In this document: positions 31,961 to 43,100 of the stretch, piece by piece
Layout of the letters: each line of letters starts with the position of its first letter
Numbering within the stretch: position 1 is the stretch's first letter
Assembly: GCA_035578175.1 (NCBI GenBank)
Contig: JAQMRL010000006.1
Coordinates: 23,471,506-23,535,505, forward strand
Length of the DNA stretch: 64,000 nucleotides
Direction: 5' to 3'
DNA from: Catonia carolina
Taxonomy: Eukaryota; Arthropoda; Insecta; Hemiptera; Achilidae
Notes under the pieces: model-generated
The model's input: only the letters and a program-made list of their open reading frames with translations
What the model was told of the DNA's origin: nothing
Databases searched by the model: none
Translations under genes and position numbers: made by a program

Positions 31961-32097
31961 AGACCAATCGCTAAAAACATGTTTTTTGGGTTCAAGAAGT
32001 CTGAAAACGTGTATATCTGGTGAAAACTCGATTTCGAAAAATCGATATGAAAACAATACTTTCATTTCTATGTGTTCATATAGGCAAGAGAAAGTAA
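31893..32097 (+). repeat. TG1 fragment h with (GC)n(AC)n tract
   Basis: Only the right ~200 bp of TG1: TAGATATTCTGTTCAC, then a (CG)n(AC)n run at about 31919-31962, GACCAATCGCTAAAAACATG and the terminus GGCAAGAGAAAGTAAAAA at 32097. The Arg/Ala/His/Thr frames across the tract are artefacts. Confidence 0.75.
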
Positions 32098-32216
32098 AAA
32101 GAGAACATCTATCCAAGGACATGGCTTTTAGCCATAGTTGGGTAGGTCAATTTCCTTTTACCTCGTACATTGGGAATTGTTGTAAATGCAATACAGCTTT
32201 TTGAAAGAATGTCTAT

Positions 32217-32345
32217 TTTTGTTTTTGTTTTACGTCTGACTGTTCTGCAATTGCTGATAATGCAGAGGGTGAGATGGATGATACATTAAGATGAGTGATA
32301 AAAAAATGCCAGACCTGACCGGAAATCGAACCCGGGACTATGTCT
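32217..32345 (-). repeat. SINE-B, partial, reverse
   Basis: Reads GTTTTACGTCTGACTGTTCT, GCTGATAATGCAGAGGGTGA, then the complement of the B box at AATCGAACCCGGG. The A-box half is lost. Confidence 0.7.
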
Positions 32346-32477
32346 GTGAAAAAAATTGTAGAAAAATGGGAATAAAGTTTTATTATTAATAATAATTGTA
32401 CGAATTACTTCTTTAATTTTCTTGATCGAGTTCTTATTTTTTGGCTGGAATTTTTTTCCTCCCCGGTCAATACATAG

Positions 32478-32610
32478 AGAAATGGAAGAAACATTTAATA
32501 CGAATGATTAAAGATAGCTGAACGAAACAAGTATTACCTGATGGACAAAGAGTTGTAGGTAGGCTGCAAAAACGATAGGCAAAGAAATCAAAACAGGAAG
32601 GAAAGTCTTA
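32478..32610 (+). pseudogene. LINE ORF2 C-terminal scrap
   Basis: One frame reads EKWKKHLIRMIKDS, then TKQVLPDGQRVVGRLQKR with stops between. It resembles the W-x-H-x-x-RM ... GRR-x-x-GRP-x-KRW tail of LINE reverse transcriptases. Very short and decayed. Confidence 0.5.
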
Positions 32611-32683
32611 TGTTCGCCTTCCACTGCAAAAAGGTAATGAGCATAAAATAGCTGAGCGAAACGGAGTAAAATAGTTTTGTCCT

Positions 32684-33451
32684 TCCACTAAGAAAGATTT
32701 TTACCGAAAAGGGGTATTTGCCTTCCACCGCCAGCGGGTTCGAAATTGGGTAGCGGAGTAAGCTAGGCGAGAAATGAGATGGGTGAGGTTGATGCTTCCA
32801 TTACCAGCGAACTGTGCGAGTCAGCCAGTCATTAAATCGAGCAAGTCGTAGTTAGTTTCTAGTGTGCTTTCCTTGATTGTTCGTTTCTAGTAATAATGTC
32901 AGACGATTCAAGTGATGATGACTACATAAATACAATAAGTAAATGCTTTTTACTCTATAGTTATCATAAAGAAAAATAAGCTATCATAACAAACCAATAT
33001 TTTGGATGAGCTACCGCATTAGAGAGCCTGTCAAACGCGATTTACTACGAATATTCTACAATTTACAAGATGAATATTTCAAAAATTATTTCAGTTAGTA
33101 GAGAATAATATAAAGAATTACTATCACTTGTAAAAGAAGATATAAAGAAACAGGATACGAACCTTAAAAAAGCTATTTCACCAATAGAAAAACTTGCTGT
33201 CAAGTGAAAACTGATAAAAAACGAAGCGGACTCCGTTCCCAACTAGCATCGCAGAGCATGGCACAGGGGTCCCCTTTTTGCTCGCTCAGTCTGCTCCGCT
33301 TTTTCATCTATTGGTGGAAGCACTTCTATGAGATTTGGTGTTGTGAGTCGAACGGAGTCCGTCCAAAATCCGCTCAACTCTGCGACCTCTTTTGTAACTC
33401 TTCCTACTCGTTCAGTCCACTCCGCTCACTCTTTTCATAGTGGAAGCACTT
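32684..33451 (+). mobile_element. Possible PIF/Harbinger derivative
   Basis: CCTTCCACTAAGAAAGA at the left and the complement of CTTTTCATAGTGGAAG at the right form a weak inverted repeat around a PIF-like transposase fragment. The flanks also carry opposed CGGAGT/ACTCCG-rich sequence. Boundaries are tentative. Confidence 0.4.
32897..33207 (+). pseudogene. PIF/Harbinger transposase, N-terminal remnant
   Basis: The ATG at 32897 gives an acidic start, MSDDSSDDDYINTIS. After a gap come, in two frames, YRIREPVKRDLLRIFYNL, then EYFKNYF, then YKELLSLVKEDIKKQDTNL and KKAISPIEKLAVK. This order matches the N-terminus of PIF/Harbinger DDE transposases: acidic start, arginine-rich entry, F-x-NY-x-RM helix, then the ISP-x-EKLA-x-TLR block. 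The DDE domain is absent and stops intervene. Family assignment is from remembered motif order, not a search. Confidence 0.6.
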
Positions 33452-33459
33452 ACATAACG

Positions 33460-33936
33460 TTAAATCATTGCAAAGAAGAAGAAAAGTGATATTTACAAGT
33501 ACAACGGAATATAATTAACTGGATGATTTGAGAAGTAGTTAAGTGCATCAAACTGTTTCGGGTGACAAGTAATCTAGAATATGTAATTTTTTTTAACACT
33601 ACTGATGCATATCAATTAGGTGCACTTAAAAAAGACGGAAATTAATTTTATCTCAATTAAGAACGTGGTTTATAGTATGACACAAGACACGTCTGTCGTT
33701 CCTAAAAGCTTGAACCGTTTACGAAAATATTACACGTCTACTAACTCTTTTTAACAAGTATTACTGCTTTGGTCTAATAGTAGTACAAAATACCGCACGC
33801 CAGTTCTAATCTATTTTTGAATACGTATGAGAGGGTACTATATCAACAACCAAAATATGTTGTCACTTATGTCGTTCATATTTTCAACAGTACTGTGTTA
33901 CTAACGAGCTCTGCATTATGCGTGATAAAAAGGCAT
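33460..33936. other. No feature identified
   Basis: No frame or repeat recognised. Confidence 0.35.
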
Positions 33937-34040
33937 CAGGCCGTCTTATGGTGCAGTGGTTAGAACGTTAGACTTTACTGTTAACTGAAAGTTGCATTAT
34001 TCGATTCCAGTTAGTTTGAAAATTGTTATACGTTAAGTTT
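33937..34040 (+). repeat. Degenerate tRNA-like SINE head
   Basis: TTATGGTGCAGTGGTTAGAA (A box) and TTATTCGATTCCAGTTAG (B box), then TACGTTAAG; closest to the SINE-B type. Confidence 0.5.
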
Positions 34041-34114
34041 TACATATTCCGTGACATAAACCGAAGTATTGAGTAATGTATATTTATTTTTCCTATTTAT
34101 TTAAATTAAACAAT

Positions 34115-34377
34115 TTTTTACGAGAAAACAGCCTTTCCAAGAATTTCAGGAGACATGGGGCCTACCCTATCTAAAAAAATTATTAAATGAGGCGATTTTA
34201 TTAAAATCGTAGGAGCCGTTATTGAGAAAATGGTAAAAAAGTGAAAAATGACACGAATAAACTACTACTTCCGGTTCCCCGATTTTGATGAAAATGTTCC
34301 TGTAGGGTCCGGTAGTAGTATCTAATTTAAGTTTCAAGTTTTAACTTCGTGTGATGTTTCGTTCTTGAAATATTATG

Positions 34378-34413
<36 letters not shown>

Positions 34414-34812
34414 CGCGCGCACCCACCCACACACACACTCTCACACACAGGCACAACACAGACCAATGCAAACCAAACCACTCCACCAATCACCACCAAT
34501 CACTACACCAATCGCACACTCCCAACACAGACCAATCCAAACTAAACCAATCCACCAATCACCAATCACACACACACACAACACAGACCAATCCAAACCA
34601 AACCAATCTACCAATCACCAATCGCACTCACACAACACAAACCAATCCAAACCAAACCAATCCACCAATCACCAATCGCTAATCGCTAAAACCGTGTTTT
34701 TTTCGGTTCATGGGGTCTGAAAAAGTGTAGATCTGGTGAAAAGTCAATTTCGAAAAATCAATATGAAAACAATACTTTCTATATTATATTTATAAAGGTA
34801 AGAGAAAGTAAA
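34115..34812 (+). repeat. TG1 fragment i with expanded microsatellite/minisatellite
   Basis: TG1 right half from TTTTTTACGAGAAAACAGCC to GTAAGAGAAAGTAAAAA. The central AC tract (about 34379-34455) is followed by a four-unit minisatellite (34455-34690) built from AACACAGACCAATCCAAACC and CCAATCCACCAATCACCAAT. Units start at 34455, 34524, 34580 and 34634, so periods are 69, 56 and 54. GACCAATC is the normal TG1 sequence after the tract, so the minisatellite grew from TG1. Confidence 0.85.
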
Positions 34813-34814
34813 AA

Positions 34815-35506
34815 TGGAAGTAAGACAGATACGAGTTTATACTGTAGGCCTAAACCATGAGATAGAACATTTCTTGCTGATTTTTAAACTTTAATTTTGC
34901 CAAAATTGGAGTTAACACCCTTAACCTTTAAGGGATAAAGATATAATCATAACAGTATAGTTGTAACTAATATTACCATTTTGTACAAACATCAAAAATT
35001 ACTTTCTGTTTGCTTGTTTCTGTTTACGCAATTAAACATACTAAATATTGGAATTTGCAAAGCGTTTACTCACTGTGTACATTATTATCTTGTTTGTTTA
35101 GATAAGTACTCTCTCCACTTCCAAAGTCCCTGTGCTTATATTTCACGTTTATCTTGCGTGAGCGCGCCACATTTCCTCTTTAAAGGGTATCTCTCTATAT
35201 TCTTCCTGTATGGGTGCATATAATTCCAACCCTCTAGTCTACTATGTTTTAGGTATTTTATACAGTTTTATCATGAACATTTCAGTTTATTTATTTATGT
35301 TATGTTGTATTTATTTTAGTAAATTGAATGAAATTAATCTAACTGAAAAAAACGAAAATATGCTTCATTGGTTTAATTCTGCATGTTTTTTGTTTTATTG
35401 GGTTTATTTTACACGGATCTCTTGGTAAGAAAATAATTTTTTAATTCATAATAAAACAATGAAAATTATAACAATTAAAATATTAATGCAATTTTGAGAT
35501 AAGATA
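34815..35506. other. No gene identified
   Basis: Two partly overlapping frames (34981-35223, 35210-35428) are hydrophobic and Cys/Tyr-rich, as expected by chance from T-rich DNA. I do not call them. Confidence 0.35.
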
Positions 35507-35912
35507 TCTGTTGTTTAGGTCATCAGCCAAAAGGCTGGTTTGAACCTGTAGAGGTTTTACTAAGTAAAACAAGGAGTGAGGTGGTTTACTATTGCCTTTC
35601 TCACTGAGTGGACAAATATGCTTATCAGCATGCCGGGCCCTCTGAAAAATACATATTTTCCACTCTGCAAACGACACCTTCACTTCATTCACCACAGGGT
35701 CTGGCTGTATAATGAAATTCATTACTTTCAGAGGAGATAACTCTGATTAGTGTCTTTTGCACCTCTACCTCTTCTGTTCTCGAATGATTCAGTCATTTAA
35801 TTGGCTGACCATGTGATAAGAAACAGAACTACATATTTTAGCCCTGCAACGAACAGATTGAGTGTAAATAATTTGACACTCCACCTGTCCGTCATGGGCA
35901 GGTATAATAAGA
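35507..35912 (+). repeat. FB1 fold-back repeat, single forward arm
   Basis: Complete ~400-bp arm: CTGTTGTTTAGGTCATCAGC, CTTATCAGCATGC, TGGCTGTATAATGAAATTCA, GTGTCTTTTGCACCTC, ending GACACTCCACCTGTCCGTCA and a TGGGCAGG core. No opposing arm follows. Confidence 0.85.
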
Positions 35913-36194
35913 TACCATAAGTATCATAGATATCATAAGATATCTAAACAATGGTAATAAATTCTAATTTTCATCTGAAACTGTTCAGTAACTTTTAATT
36001 CGATGATTACTTTTTGGTTCGTTTTTAATTTTTTAAAACTTGAATTCAGGATTATCCAAAAGTGATTCATGGCATCTTTTATCCATCTAAAGTTCTACTG
36101 ACCGTCTCCGCGACCCTTTGGTTAAAGGGCTACGTTGCAAAGCGGATCGATTTTCAGCCAGGTCCTAGAAAATTATTACATATTCAAACCCATT

Positions 36195-36400
36195 TTTTAT
36201 CATCAGTCTCTACTGGTTTGATGCAGTTCTCCAAGATATTCTATCTTGCGCAAGTAGTTTCATATCTACATACCTGTACCATCCTACATCTTTTGTATTT
36301 TGCTTTATATATTATAACCTTTGCCTCCCCCTACAATTCACTGCCTCAATATTACAATCCATTATTGATAGGACAATATACAAACCTATCGTACCTTAAA
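36195..36400 (-). pseudogene. LINE 3' end fragment (RTE-like family)
   Basis: Reverse complement of the 3' terminus at 23300-23480: CATCAGTCTCTACTGGTTTG, GATGCAGTTCTCCAAG, CATATCTACATACCTG, CATCCTACATCTTTTG. Only about 200 bp of C-terminal coding plus 3' end remain. Confidence 0.7.
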
Positions 36401-36445
36401 CCAAAGTAGTCGCTAATAACCAAGATGTAGAAGCAACTTAAAGAA
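36401..36445 (+). repeat. SINE-B tail scrap
   Basis: AAAGTAGTCGCTAATAACCA and GAAGCAACTTAAAGAAATAA match the SINE-B tail at 3550-3600 and 9230-9290; no head. Confidence 0.5.
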
Positions 36446-37169
36446 ATAAACTAAAAACATGTCTAATAAGCAAATTTTCTAATAACTAAATAACATTTTA
36501 ACCCCTTACAAAGCCCCCTTAAAGCAATAACTTTTCAAGCGAAATTTGCAAAAATGGTTTTCCCCACTAAGGTTAAAGTGAAATTTCCAAGTAATGACTC
36601 TTGGTGTGTCTTAATTTCGGGACGTTTCAAAATACGAAAATAAATGTTAAGTGTTGATTATGTTGAATGATTGTCTTTAACCTGATCGGTAATCGAACTC
36701 GAGATCCCTGGCACAGAAGCCAGTTGTGCTGACCACTTTGCCATCAAGCTTGAAACCATTATTTTTATTTATTTATTGTTTCTGGTATGTTCGGAATGTA
36801 TAAAGTGTAGTAAACATTTTTAAAATAATTTATCAGTAAAATCTACAATCTTTTCAACAAGGAACAATAAATTTACAGATATGAAAATTATAAAATAGAG
36901 GTATGGAAAGACGATTTACTATGGAATCGCCTTAAAAGACAAGTAAACTTGTTATGTTATCGTACTAATATAATTTTTCTAAAGTTATTGAACAATTTCG
37001 TAATTATTTATAAAAACATAGATAACTTATAGGGAAAACACTGGGTCGCCTCCCAATGTTTCCGAACTTTATTTTTCGAAGTTGTAACTGCATTTAACGG
37101 TAAAGTAATCTGATATGGAATATTCAATTTTGTTTCTATTTCATAATCGTCTACTGCAATGAAAAATAT
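36446..37169. other. Mostly unassigned, with one degenerate SINE head
   Basis: A reverse SINE-B-like head lies at about 36682-36760 (GATCGGTAATCGAACTCGAG, then CCAGTTGTGCTGACCACTTT). The remainder shows nothing I can support. Confidence 0.45.
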
Positions 37170-37620
37170 TTGGACTAACCTATTGCTTGAGTCCCAGCTC
37201 CGTGTAGTTGGAAGGAATGCAGTGCTTTTGTTATAGTAGTGAGAGAATGAATGAGTTAGTAGTGTTTCACAGCTGATGCATTTGTAGCGGTAGCGTGTAA
37301 TAACTAGGCTAAAAAAATATTTTTATCATCCGGCCCATTAATTTAATAAATACCTACCGGGTTATTAACTTGGTCGGATTCATAATATTTAACTTCTATT
37401 TTTTTTGGTTTAACGTCCGACTGTTCTGCAATCACTGCTAATGCAGACGGTGAAGGATGAAATGATTTTTTGTAACGAATGAAAATATGCCGTGCCTGAA
37501 TGGGATTCGAACCCAAGACCGCATGATGAGAGGCTAGACCGTTACCAACTACGCCAATGCGGCCGGCATAATATTTAACTTACCAATTTATATCAAAATA
37601 TCAATAAATGACAAAAATGT
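37170..37620 (+). repeat. Repeat X, copy 1, interrupted by SINE-B
   Basis: CTTGAGTCCCAGCTCCGTGT, GTTAGTAGTGTTTCACAGCT, ATTTTTATCATCCGGCCCAT, CTACCGGGTTATTAACTTGG, then after the SINE ACCAATTTATATCAAAATAT. The second copy at 40825-41075 is uninterrupted at this point. Class unknown. Confidence 0.7.
37396..37566 (-). mobile_element. SINE-B with 15-bp target duplication
   Basis: Complete reverse-orientation SINE. TTTTTTTTGGTTTAACGTCC at its A-rich end, complement of the B box at GGGATTCGAACCC, A-box end CCAACTACGCCAATGCGGCC. CATAATATTTAACTT flanks both sides (37381-37395, 37567-37581). The paralogous repeat X at 41021-41035 has the same 15 bases once, with no insert: an empty site in the same window. 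Confidence 0.95.
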
Positions 37621-37745
37621 CATTCGATTCCTTTAAAAGTGTAAATATAGAAATCACTAATGGTTTTTGCCAAAATACTACGGTGGGCTTTTTTTAAAAA
37701 TTACCACCAGGCATGAGACGCCGTATTATGAAAAGGATTTCTCAT
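37621..37745 (+). repeat. Repeat Y fragment
   Basis: CATTCGATTCCTTTAAAAGT, TAATGGTTTTTGCCAAAATA, AAATTACCACCAGGCATGAG and ATTATGAAAAGGATTT parallel the Y copy at 23690-23830. Confidence 0.55.
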
Positions 37746-38882
37746 CTAATTTTTGTTCAGTATCAAAGGCTCTACTCCATCTAATAACATCGAAAGTAAA
37801 TTTTCTCGGCCCTTCCGTGTGTTTTAGCACAACTGGCTCAATGCTAGGGATCCCAGGGTCAATTCCCCGTCCGTAATTTTTTAAATCTGTATAGTATATC
37901 ATTAACAGCGCACAAACCTAGATTTACCTAGGTATCATAACTAAAAAGAACGAAAATAGCAGCGGTTAAGTCTATTAGAAGCGTGAGTTTAAAACCCTCA
38001 GATTCAGGACCCTAACACACAGTAGACATATTAACCAAAACAGTTGATGCGAATTTACAACAATAATTAAAAACAATAATTAATCCTTGGTTTTAAAATA
38101 ATGAGTTGTTTCTTAGGCAACAGAAAATATTTCATTTAAACATTGTATTTTTGACTGATGGATATGAACGTTAAATGTCAATGAAATCTTTTGTAATTTT
38201 TAAAAGTTTTCATTGACATTTCACAGTCTATAAAAAAATATGTCTAAACTTTAATTCTTAAATAGAATCTTGTTACGAGGATTACATCATTTCTCTGGCC
38301 TGGTTTAACTTGGTATGATTAAAGCTAGTCTTATATTTTCACTCCAGCCATCTGGCATCAACGTGCCATCCAATGCCAAGAAGAAGATGGTGGACTTCGC
38401 TTAAAGAAGAAAGAAGAACGAAGAGGACTTCCAAGATGCACTTGGTATTGGAGTGAAAAGTGTGAGGCCATGAGAGAAGAGGGTGAAAATAAACTAGTAA
38501 TCATTCCAGTCGTTTTATTCCAGGAGGGGAATGATGTTACCTTTTAGCAAGATTCTAATTGTTTTTGATAGCTTCTACTCACCCCTCATAACCATCCCAA
38601 CCTCCATGAAAAGAACTAAAAGGGTAGCGGGGACGATCTACATGAGTATTTATCTACATTACTATTTTCTATTTAGAGCTATAAGCTTGACAATTTTTTT
38701 TATCACCTGTGTGTTTTAATGTGGAACAATTTAGGTACGGAGTGACTAAAGTCGCTCAACTGAAACTACGAAAATTGTTTTTATAGTAGGCTACCTTTTC
38801 GTTTTTTGTAACTTACTAAATTATAAAATAACATGATTATTTGTATTCTAAAATTATTTGTTAATACCATTCAGCTGTTATG
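37746..38882. other. Mostly unassigned
   Basis: A degenerate SINE-B-like head sits at about 37800-37880 (GTGTTTTAGCACAACTGGCT, CAGGGTCAATTCCCCG). At 38174-38222 AAATGTCAATGAAA is repeated in inverted form. No gene seen. Confidence 0.4.
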
Positions 38883-39660
38883 GTCTCCGAAAAAAAATAG
38901 CCCGACAATTCTCCGACGAGATACACCACACCAGACTCCAATTTTTTTTGTGAGTGTAAAGGCTGTTTGTGGAACCCATGTGAGTTGTCTGCAGACCATA
39001 TTCTGAAATTTTGACTATTGACATATCCGCGAAGATGAAACCAACTTTCACCGCTGAAAAAACCTTGTATAAAACAGATATGTCATTTCTAATGAAAGGT
39101 CTGAACCACCGACAGTACTACATTCGCTTTACCTCGTGTGGTTCTTGGAGTTGATGAGTCACACTTATCCGATACGGATGTAATTTCAGCCCTTTTAGTA
39201 GCCTTACGAACACTTTCATAAGATAGCCCAGTCTGGCTAGCAAATTTCCGAAGAGACTTTTTCGGAGAACGAAGAAGTTTTCGTTTATCGTCTGCATAGT
39301 ATCATCCGTTTAAACACTTGGACGGCCTGTACGTTTACGGTCATCCACTCTTCCTGTATCCGACTAAATAAACGAGATATAGTGGGTTTGTTTAGCACAT
39401 TACATCTGTAAAAACATTAGGAAAACTCTTCTTTACACTCGAATTCAATTTCGATTGGCAGTAACTCACAACAATAAAGACATATTGTTCTTGCGTAAAC
39501 GATATTGTAGCTCAGACTGAACAAATTTTCGTGCAACGCTCTCCTTTGGCCGATGGCGTGATCTACCAGTGCTACTATACACAGTATTGTCACACAATAA
39601 ATTTTTACCTTTCGCGACTTCGACTGTCATTCCTGTAAAGCAGAAAAATTCGGGTGCACG
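38883..39660 (-). pseudogene. Tc1/mariner-superfamily transposase, decayed
   Basis: Read on the minus strand from about 39630 and across several frame changes: EQYVF-like entry region, FPNVFTDV-like block, CNKPTI, then SRI, a GRVDDRKRTGRPSV block (clear, near 39330), LRKSLFGNLLARLGY, LKLHPYRISVTHQL and YCRWFRPFIRND, then IVKISEYGLQTTHM and WSLVWCISSENCRAIFF. Known: this order (helix-turn-helix, DDRK-x-GRPS, LHPYR-x-x-VTH-x-L, YCRWF, D-E-A-x-F-x-LSGY, W-x-A-x-NPH, G-x-WCA) is typical of a large insect/arthropod mariner-related transposase family. Many stops make it dead. CAGGGTGACTGTAAAGTCGT near 39680, read on the minus strand, may be its TIR; I found no partner. No long frame survives, so ORF scans miss it. 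Confidence 0.75.
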
Positions 39661-39699
39661 ACTTTACAGTCACCCTGTAGAATAAATAGTATACTGCCT

Positions 39700-40430
39700 T
39701 TTGTGTGTATGTAACAATCGCCAAGTTGTAGTGCGCTGACAATAGAAAATAAATTTTGTAAGGGAAAATGGTAATAAGTGGTTATTAATGACATTTCAAA
39801 GTTTTCTACTGTTATACTACCTGTTGATCACAGATGTATTGTTTATTGCCTATATCACCTGTAGGAGTTGTTGTTCTTATGAAGTAGTTCTACTTCGCTC
39901 ATTAGAGACTTCATTGCATACATACGACTGAAAAATGCAAAATTTTCAAACGCTAGCACACGAGTTACGATAAAACTGTCTTAACAATTATGTTTTTTCT
40001 TGTAGTTCAAACAAGCAACAACTTCCATTCTATCTTATTGCACCTACATCGTCTATGTAACGCCAAAAAATTAATTGTCTTAAATTTAATCAGTTTTATT
40101 GCATGTATTAGTCCAAATATTTCTCATTACACTAGACGATGATGAAATAAAAAGAATACTTAATATGCCATATCAGATGAATTTACCATTAAATGCAGTC
40201 AGAATTTGGGGAATGAAAAAATATTACCGAGTTAATTATTAAACCTAATGAGAAAGGATCTTGTCGCCAAGAAGATATTCAAAGAGTTACCAGAAAAAAT
40301 TACGTAGGATGCCAATAATGCAATGGGTCACGGAGGCAGCCCAGTTTTTTGACTTATAAATTATCAATTTTTTTTTTATAAATAATTACAATATTATTTT
40401 ATAACTTTATAATACGTTAATACGTTAAGG
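39700..40430. other. No feature identified
   Basis: AT-rich, no frame or repeat recognised. Confidence 0.35.
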
Positions 40431-41089
40431 TAGAGTAGACGCCAACTAGCTTACCGGTGTAGCTGCGCGAACAGTTCTGATTCAGTCGCTAGATTACGTG
40501 TATTAGTACCGATTTGCCTATTAAATCGTATCTTCTAAACGATGTAAATTATCATCTATTAGCGACGTTAAAACCATTCAGTTGTAAACATTGAATACAA
40601 CAATTAACGCCTACCACATACAACACATTACAGACTGATGTTTTCAGTTTAGCTGATATAATAACGTTGCGAGAGTGACGTGACTCTAATCACAGCTAGT
40701 ACAGCACTGACTCCCACCACTCGCTGAGGTAACCGAGCGCGCCATTACAAAAATAAGCCTTCAGCGCACTTCAGAAAACCGGCAAGCTTATTTACCATCC
40801 TGTCTATTATTGAAAAATAATATTGCTTGAATCCCACCTCTGTGTAGTTAGAAGGAATGCAGTACGTTGTTATAATAGTGGTAGAATGAAAGAGTGTTAG
40901 TAGTGTTTCACTGCTGCTGCATTTGTAGGGGTAGCGTGTACTAACTAAACTAAAAAATATTCTTATCATCCGGCGCATTAATTTAACAAATACCTACCGG
41001 GTTATTTACTTGGTCGAATTCATAATATTTAACTTACCAATTTATATCAAAATATGTAAATCAATAAATGTAAATACAAACAAATATGT

Positions 41090-43100
41090 TTTTTTTTCTA
41101 TTTATGAAATTCACAATCTGTTAGAAACAATCAGTGAATGTGATATCACAAAATTTGAGAAAAATTAACGTGGTATACAAACGTGAGTGGAGACACAGTC
41201 CAGTGACAGAACTCCGACGTGAATAGACAAGTGTAGCATTAAGTGCAGCATTTAGAACATTGAAATGGATAGTCAGTTACAGTACTACGTTAGTAGATGA
41301 GGTCCCGGCTCCATCGACGTTTCAGACGTTTTATTGGATTGTTTGGGAGAGTCTGCGTAGCCAGGTTTGAGATCAATGAGTTATTGTGGTTCACGAGTTT
41401 CTTCCTAAATTTTGTATATAGTTTTAAGAAAACGTCATTTATGTAGGGTACGTTTAGGTCTGAGTGTAGCGTTCTATTGGTTACATAATATGGGGCGTTA
41501 ACTATCCTCCGTAAAAGCTTTGATTGGAAACGCTGAATCTTTGCCAATACCGATGATTTTGCACAGCAGTAAAGCTGACTGGCATAGCTCTATATTGGTC
41601 GAAGGTAGGAGTTGTAAATGGTTAATTTGGACGTAGTTGGTAACTTGGATTTGCGTGAAAGAAGTCTGTACAACTGTTTGAACCTGTCCTGGAGTGCCTT
41701 TCTCGTTTTATTTACGTGTACATTCCATGTGAGCCTCTTATCTAGATATAAACCTAGATAACGCACAGATTCAGAAGTGTGAAGTTGAGTGTCATAAAGA
41801 AACAAAGGAGGACAGACACGTTTACGCTGGGTAAATAAAACGTGAGACGTTTTTGTAGTGTTGACTTTGATCCGCCATTTAGTGAGCCATGATTCCAGGA
41901 GAGAAATATGCTGTTGAAGGACATAAGATACTTGAGCGGGATTATCGGCAGAGTACAAAATTACAGTATCGTCGGCGTACGAAGCAAGAAGTGTATGTGG
42001 ATGGGATGGTATATCAGAAGTGTAAATAGAATATAAAAGTGGTGCCAAGATAGATCCCTGAGGTACTCCAGCTAGTAGTGGGCAGTAATGAGAATCAGCA
42101 TTTTTTTCAGAGACATAGAAGAAACGTTCCATCAAAAAGGACTGAATTATTAAGTAATAATGGGAAGGAAGAACTTTTAATTTAGCGAGCAGGCCTCTGT
42201 GCCAAACCCGATCAAAGGCTTGGCTTATATCGAGAAAAACACCTGCGGCATATTCTTTACGTTCGAGAGCTTCAGCAACATAATCCACCACTCTATGCAG
42301 TTGGTGAATTGTAGAATGGTTAGAACGGAAACCAAACTGATGATTAGGAATTATATGATCAGTTAATAGCAGTAGTCGTTTCAGAAGTAGTTTTTCGAAA
42401 ATTTTGGAGCAGATTGGCAATAGGCTAATCGGACGATAGGAGGTTGGGTTATCTGGTGGCTTTCCTGGTTTAAGAATCATTTTGACCTCAGCAAGCTTCC
42501 ACTGAGCAGGAAACTTTGTTGTTCGTAACACATAATTGCATAAATATGTAAGGAAAACTACTCCTTTCCTAGGCAGCTCTCGGAGGACCTCTGCAGTAAT
42601 AAGGTCATAACCTGGAGACTTTTTTAGCGGAAGTTGGAAAATCTGTTGTTTAACTTCATCAGGGGTGAACAATTTTGGTGGCAATTGAAGTGGTAATGCC
42701 TCAGATATCCGATCCATAACCAACTGATTATGTTGCGCGTCAAAAATATCTACGTGAGGTTTGAACACTTGTGACAAATAGTTAGCGAACAATGTTGCTT
42801 TTTCTCGATCACCGGACGCCCATGTACCGTCATGCGCTCGGAGTGGAGGGGAAGCTGTGTGGTACTTCAACAGTCTCCTGGTAGCAAGCCAGAGGGATTT
42901 ATCTTGCCTGTTTAAAGAAGCTACGTAATTTTCAAAGCAAAATTTCTTATGATCTTTTATTGCGGATTTTAAATTGTTATTAAACCTATTATAGATTCTT
43001 CTAAGGGAAGGCCTTCTAAAAACCTGCCATAATTTTCTAGCATTTCTTTTCTTTTTTATCAGTGCTCTAATGTAAGATGGGTACATTAATACAACAATCG
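41090..43100 (-). mobile_element. Jockey-type LINE, 5'-truncated
   Basis: Minus-strand element whose 3' poly(A) appears as a T run at about 41090-41098; the 5' end is truncated just upstream of 43086. AATACAAACAA on the left and AATACAACAA on the right are a plausible, slightly imperfect target duplication. The 3' UTR is about 190 bases and the endonuclease half is absent. Confidence 0.75.
41290..43086 (-). pseudogene. Jockey-type reverse transcriptase with one premature stop
   Basis: One continuous frame of about 599 codons from 43086 to 41290, broken only by TAG at 41590-41592. There the sequence YLRPI-stop-SY should read YLRPI-W-SY (TGG to TAG). Blocks: TSYRPISLLPICSKIFEKLL (215-234), QFGFRSNHST (250-259), motif A FLDISQAFDRVW (about 284-295), AGVPQGSILAPLLY (339-352), catalytic YADD (370-373), KTSHVLF and VRYLGLYLD (441-449). 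After the stop the thumb and C-terminal part run on (KIQRFQSKLLRRIVNAPYYV, then IKRLKRRW). The family copies element RNA at a nicked target. Truncation has removed the endonuclease, so this copy is not autonomous even apart from the stop. Confidence 0.9.

Noticed and set aside
31829..32204. Arg/Ala/His-rich frames with a repeated DQSLKTCFLGS-like segment
   Set aside because: They are translations of the TG1 repeat end plus its (CG)n(AC)n tract and would recur in every copy.
34365..34720. Thr/His- and Asn/Gln/Pro-rich open frames
   Set aside because: Produced by the AC microsatellite and the 54-69 bp minisatellite inside TG1; no start context or independent evidence of coding.
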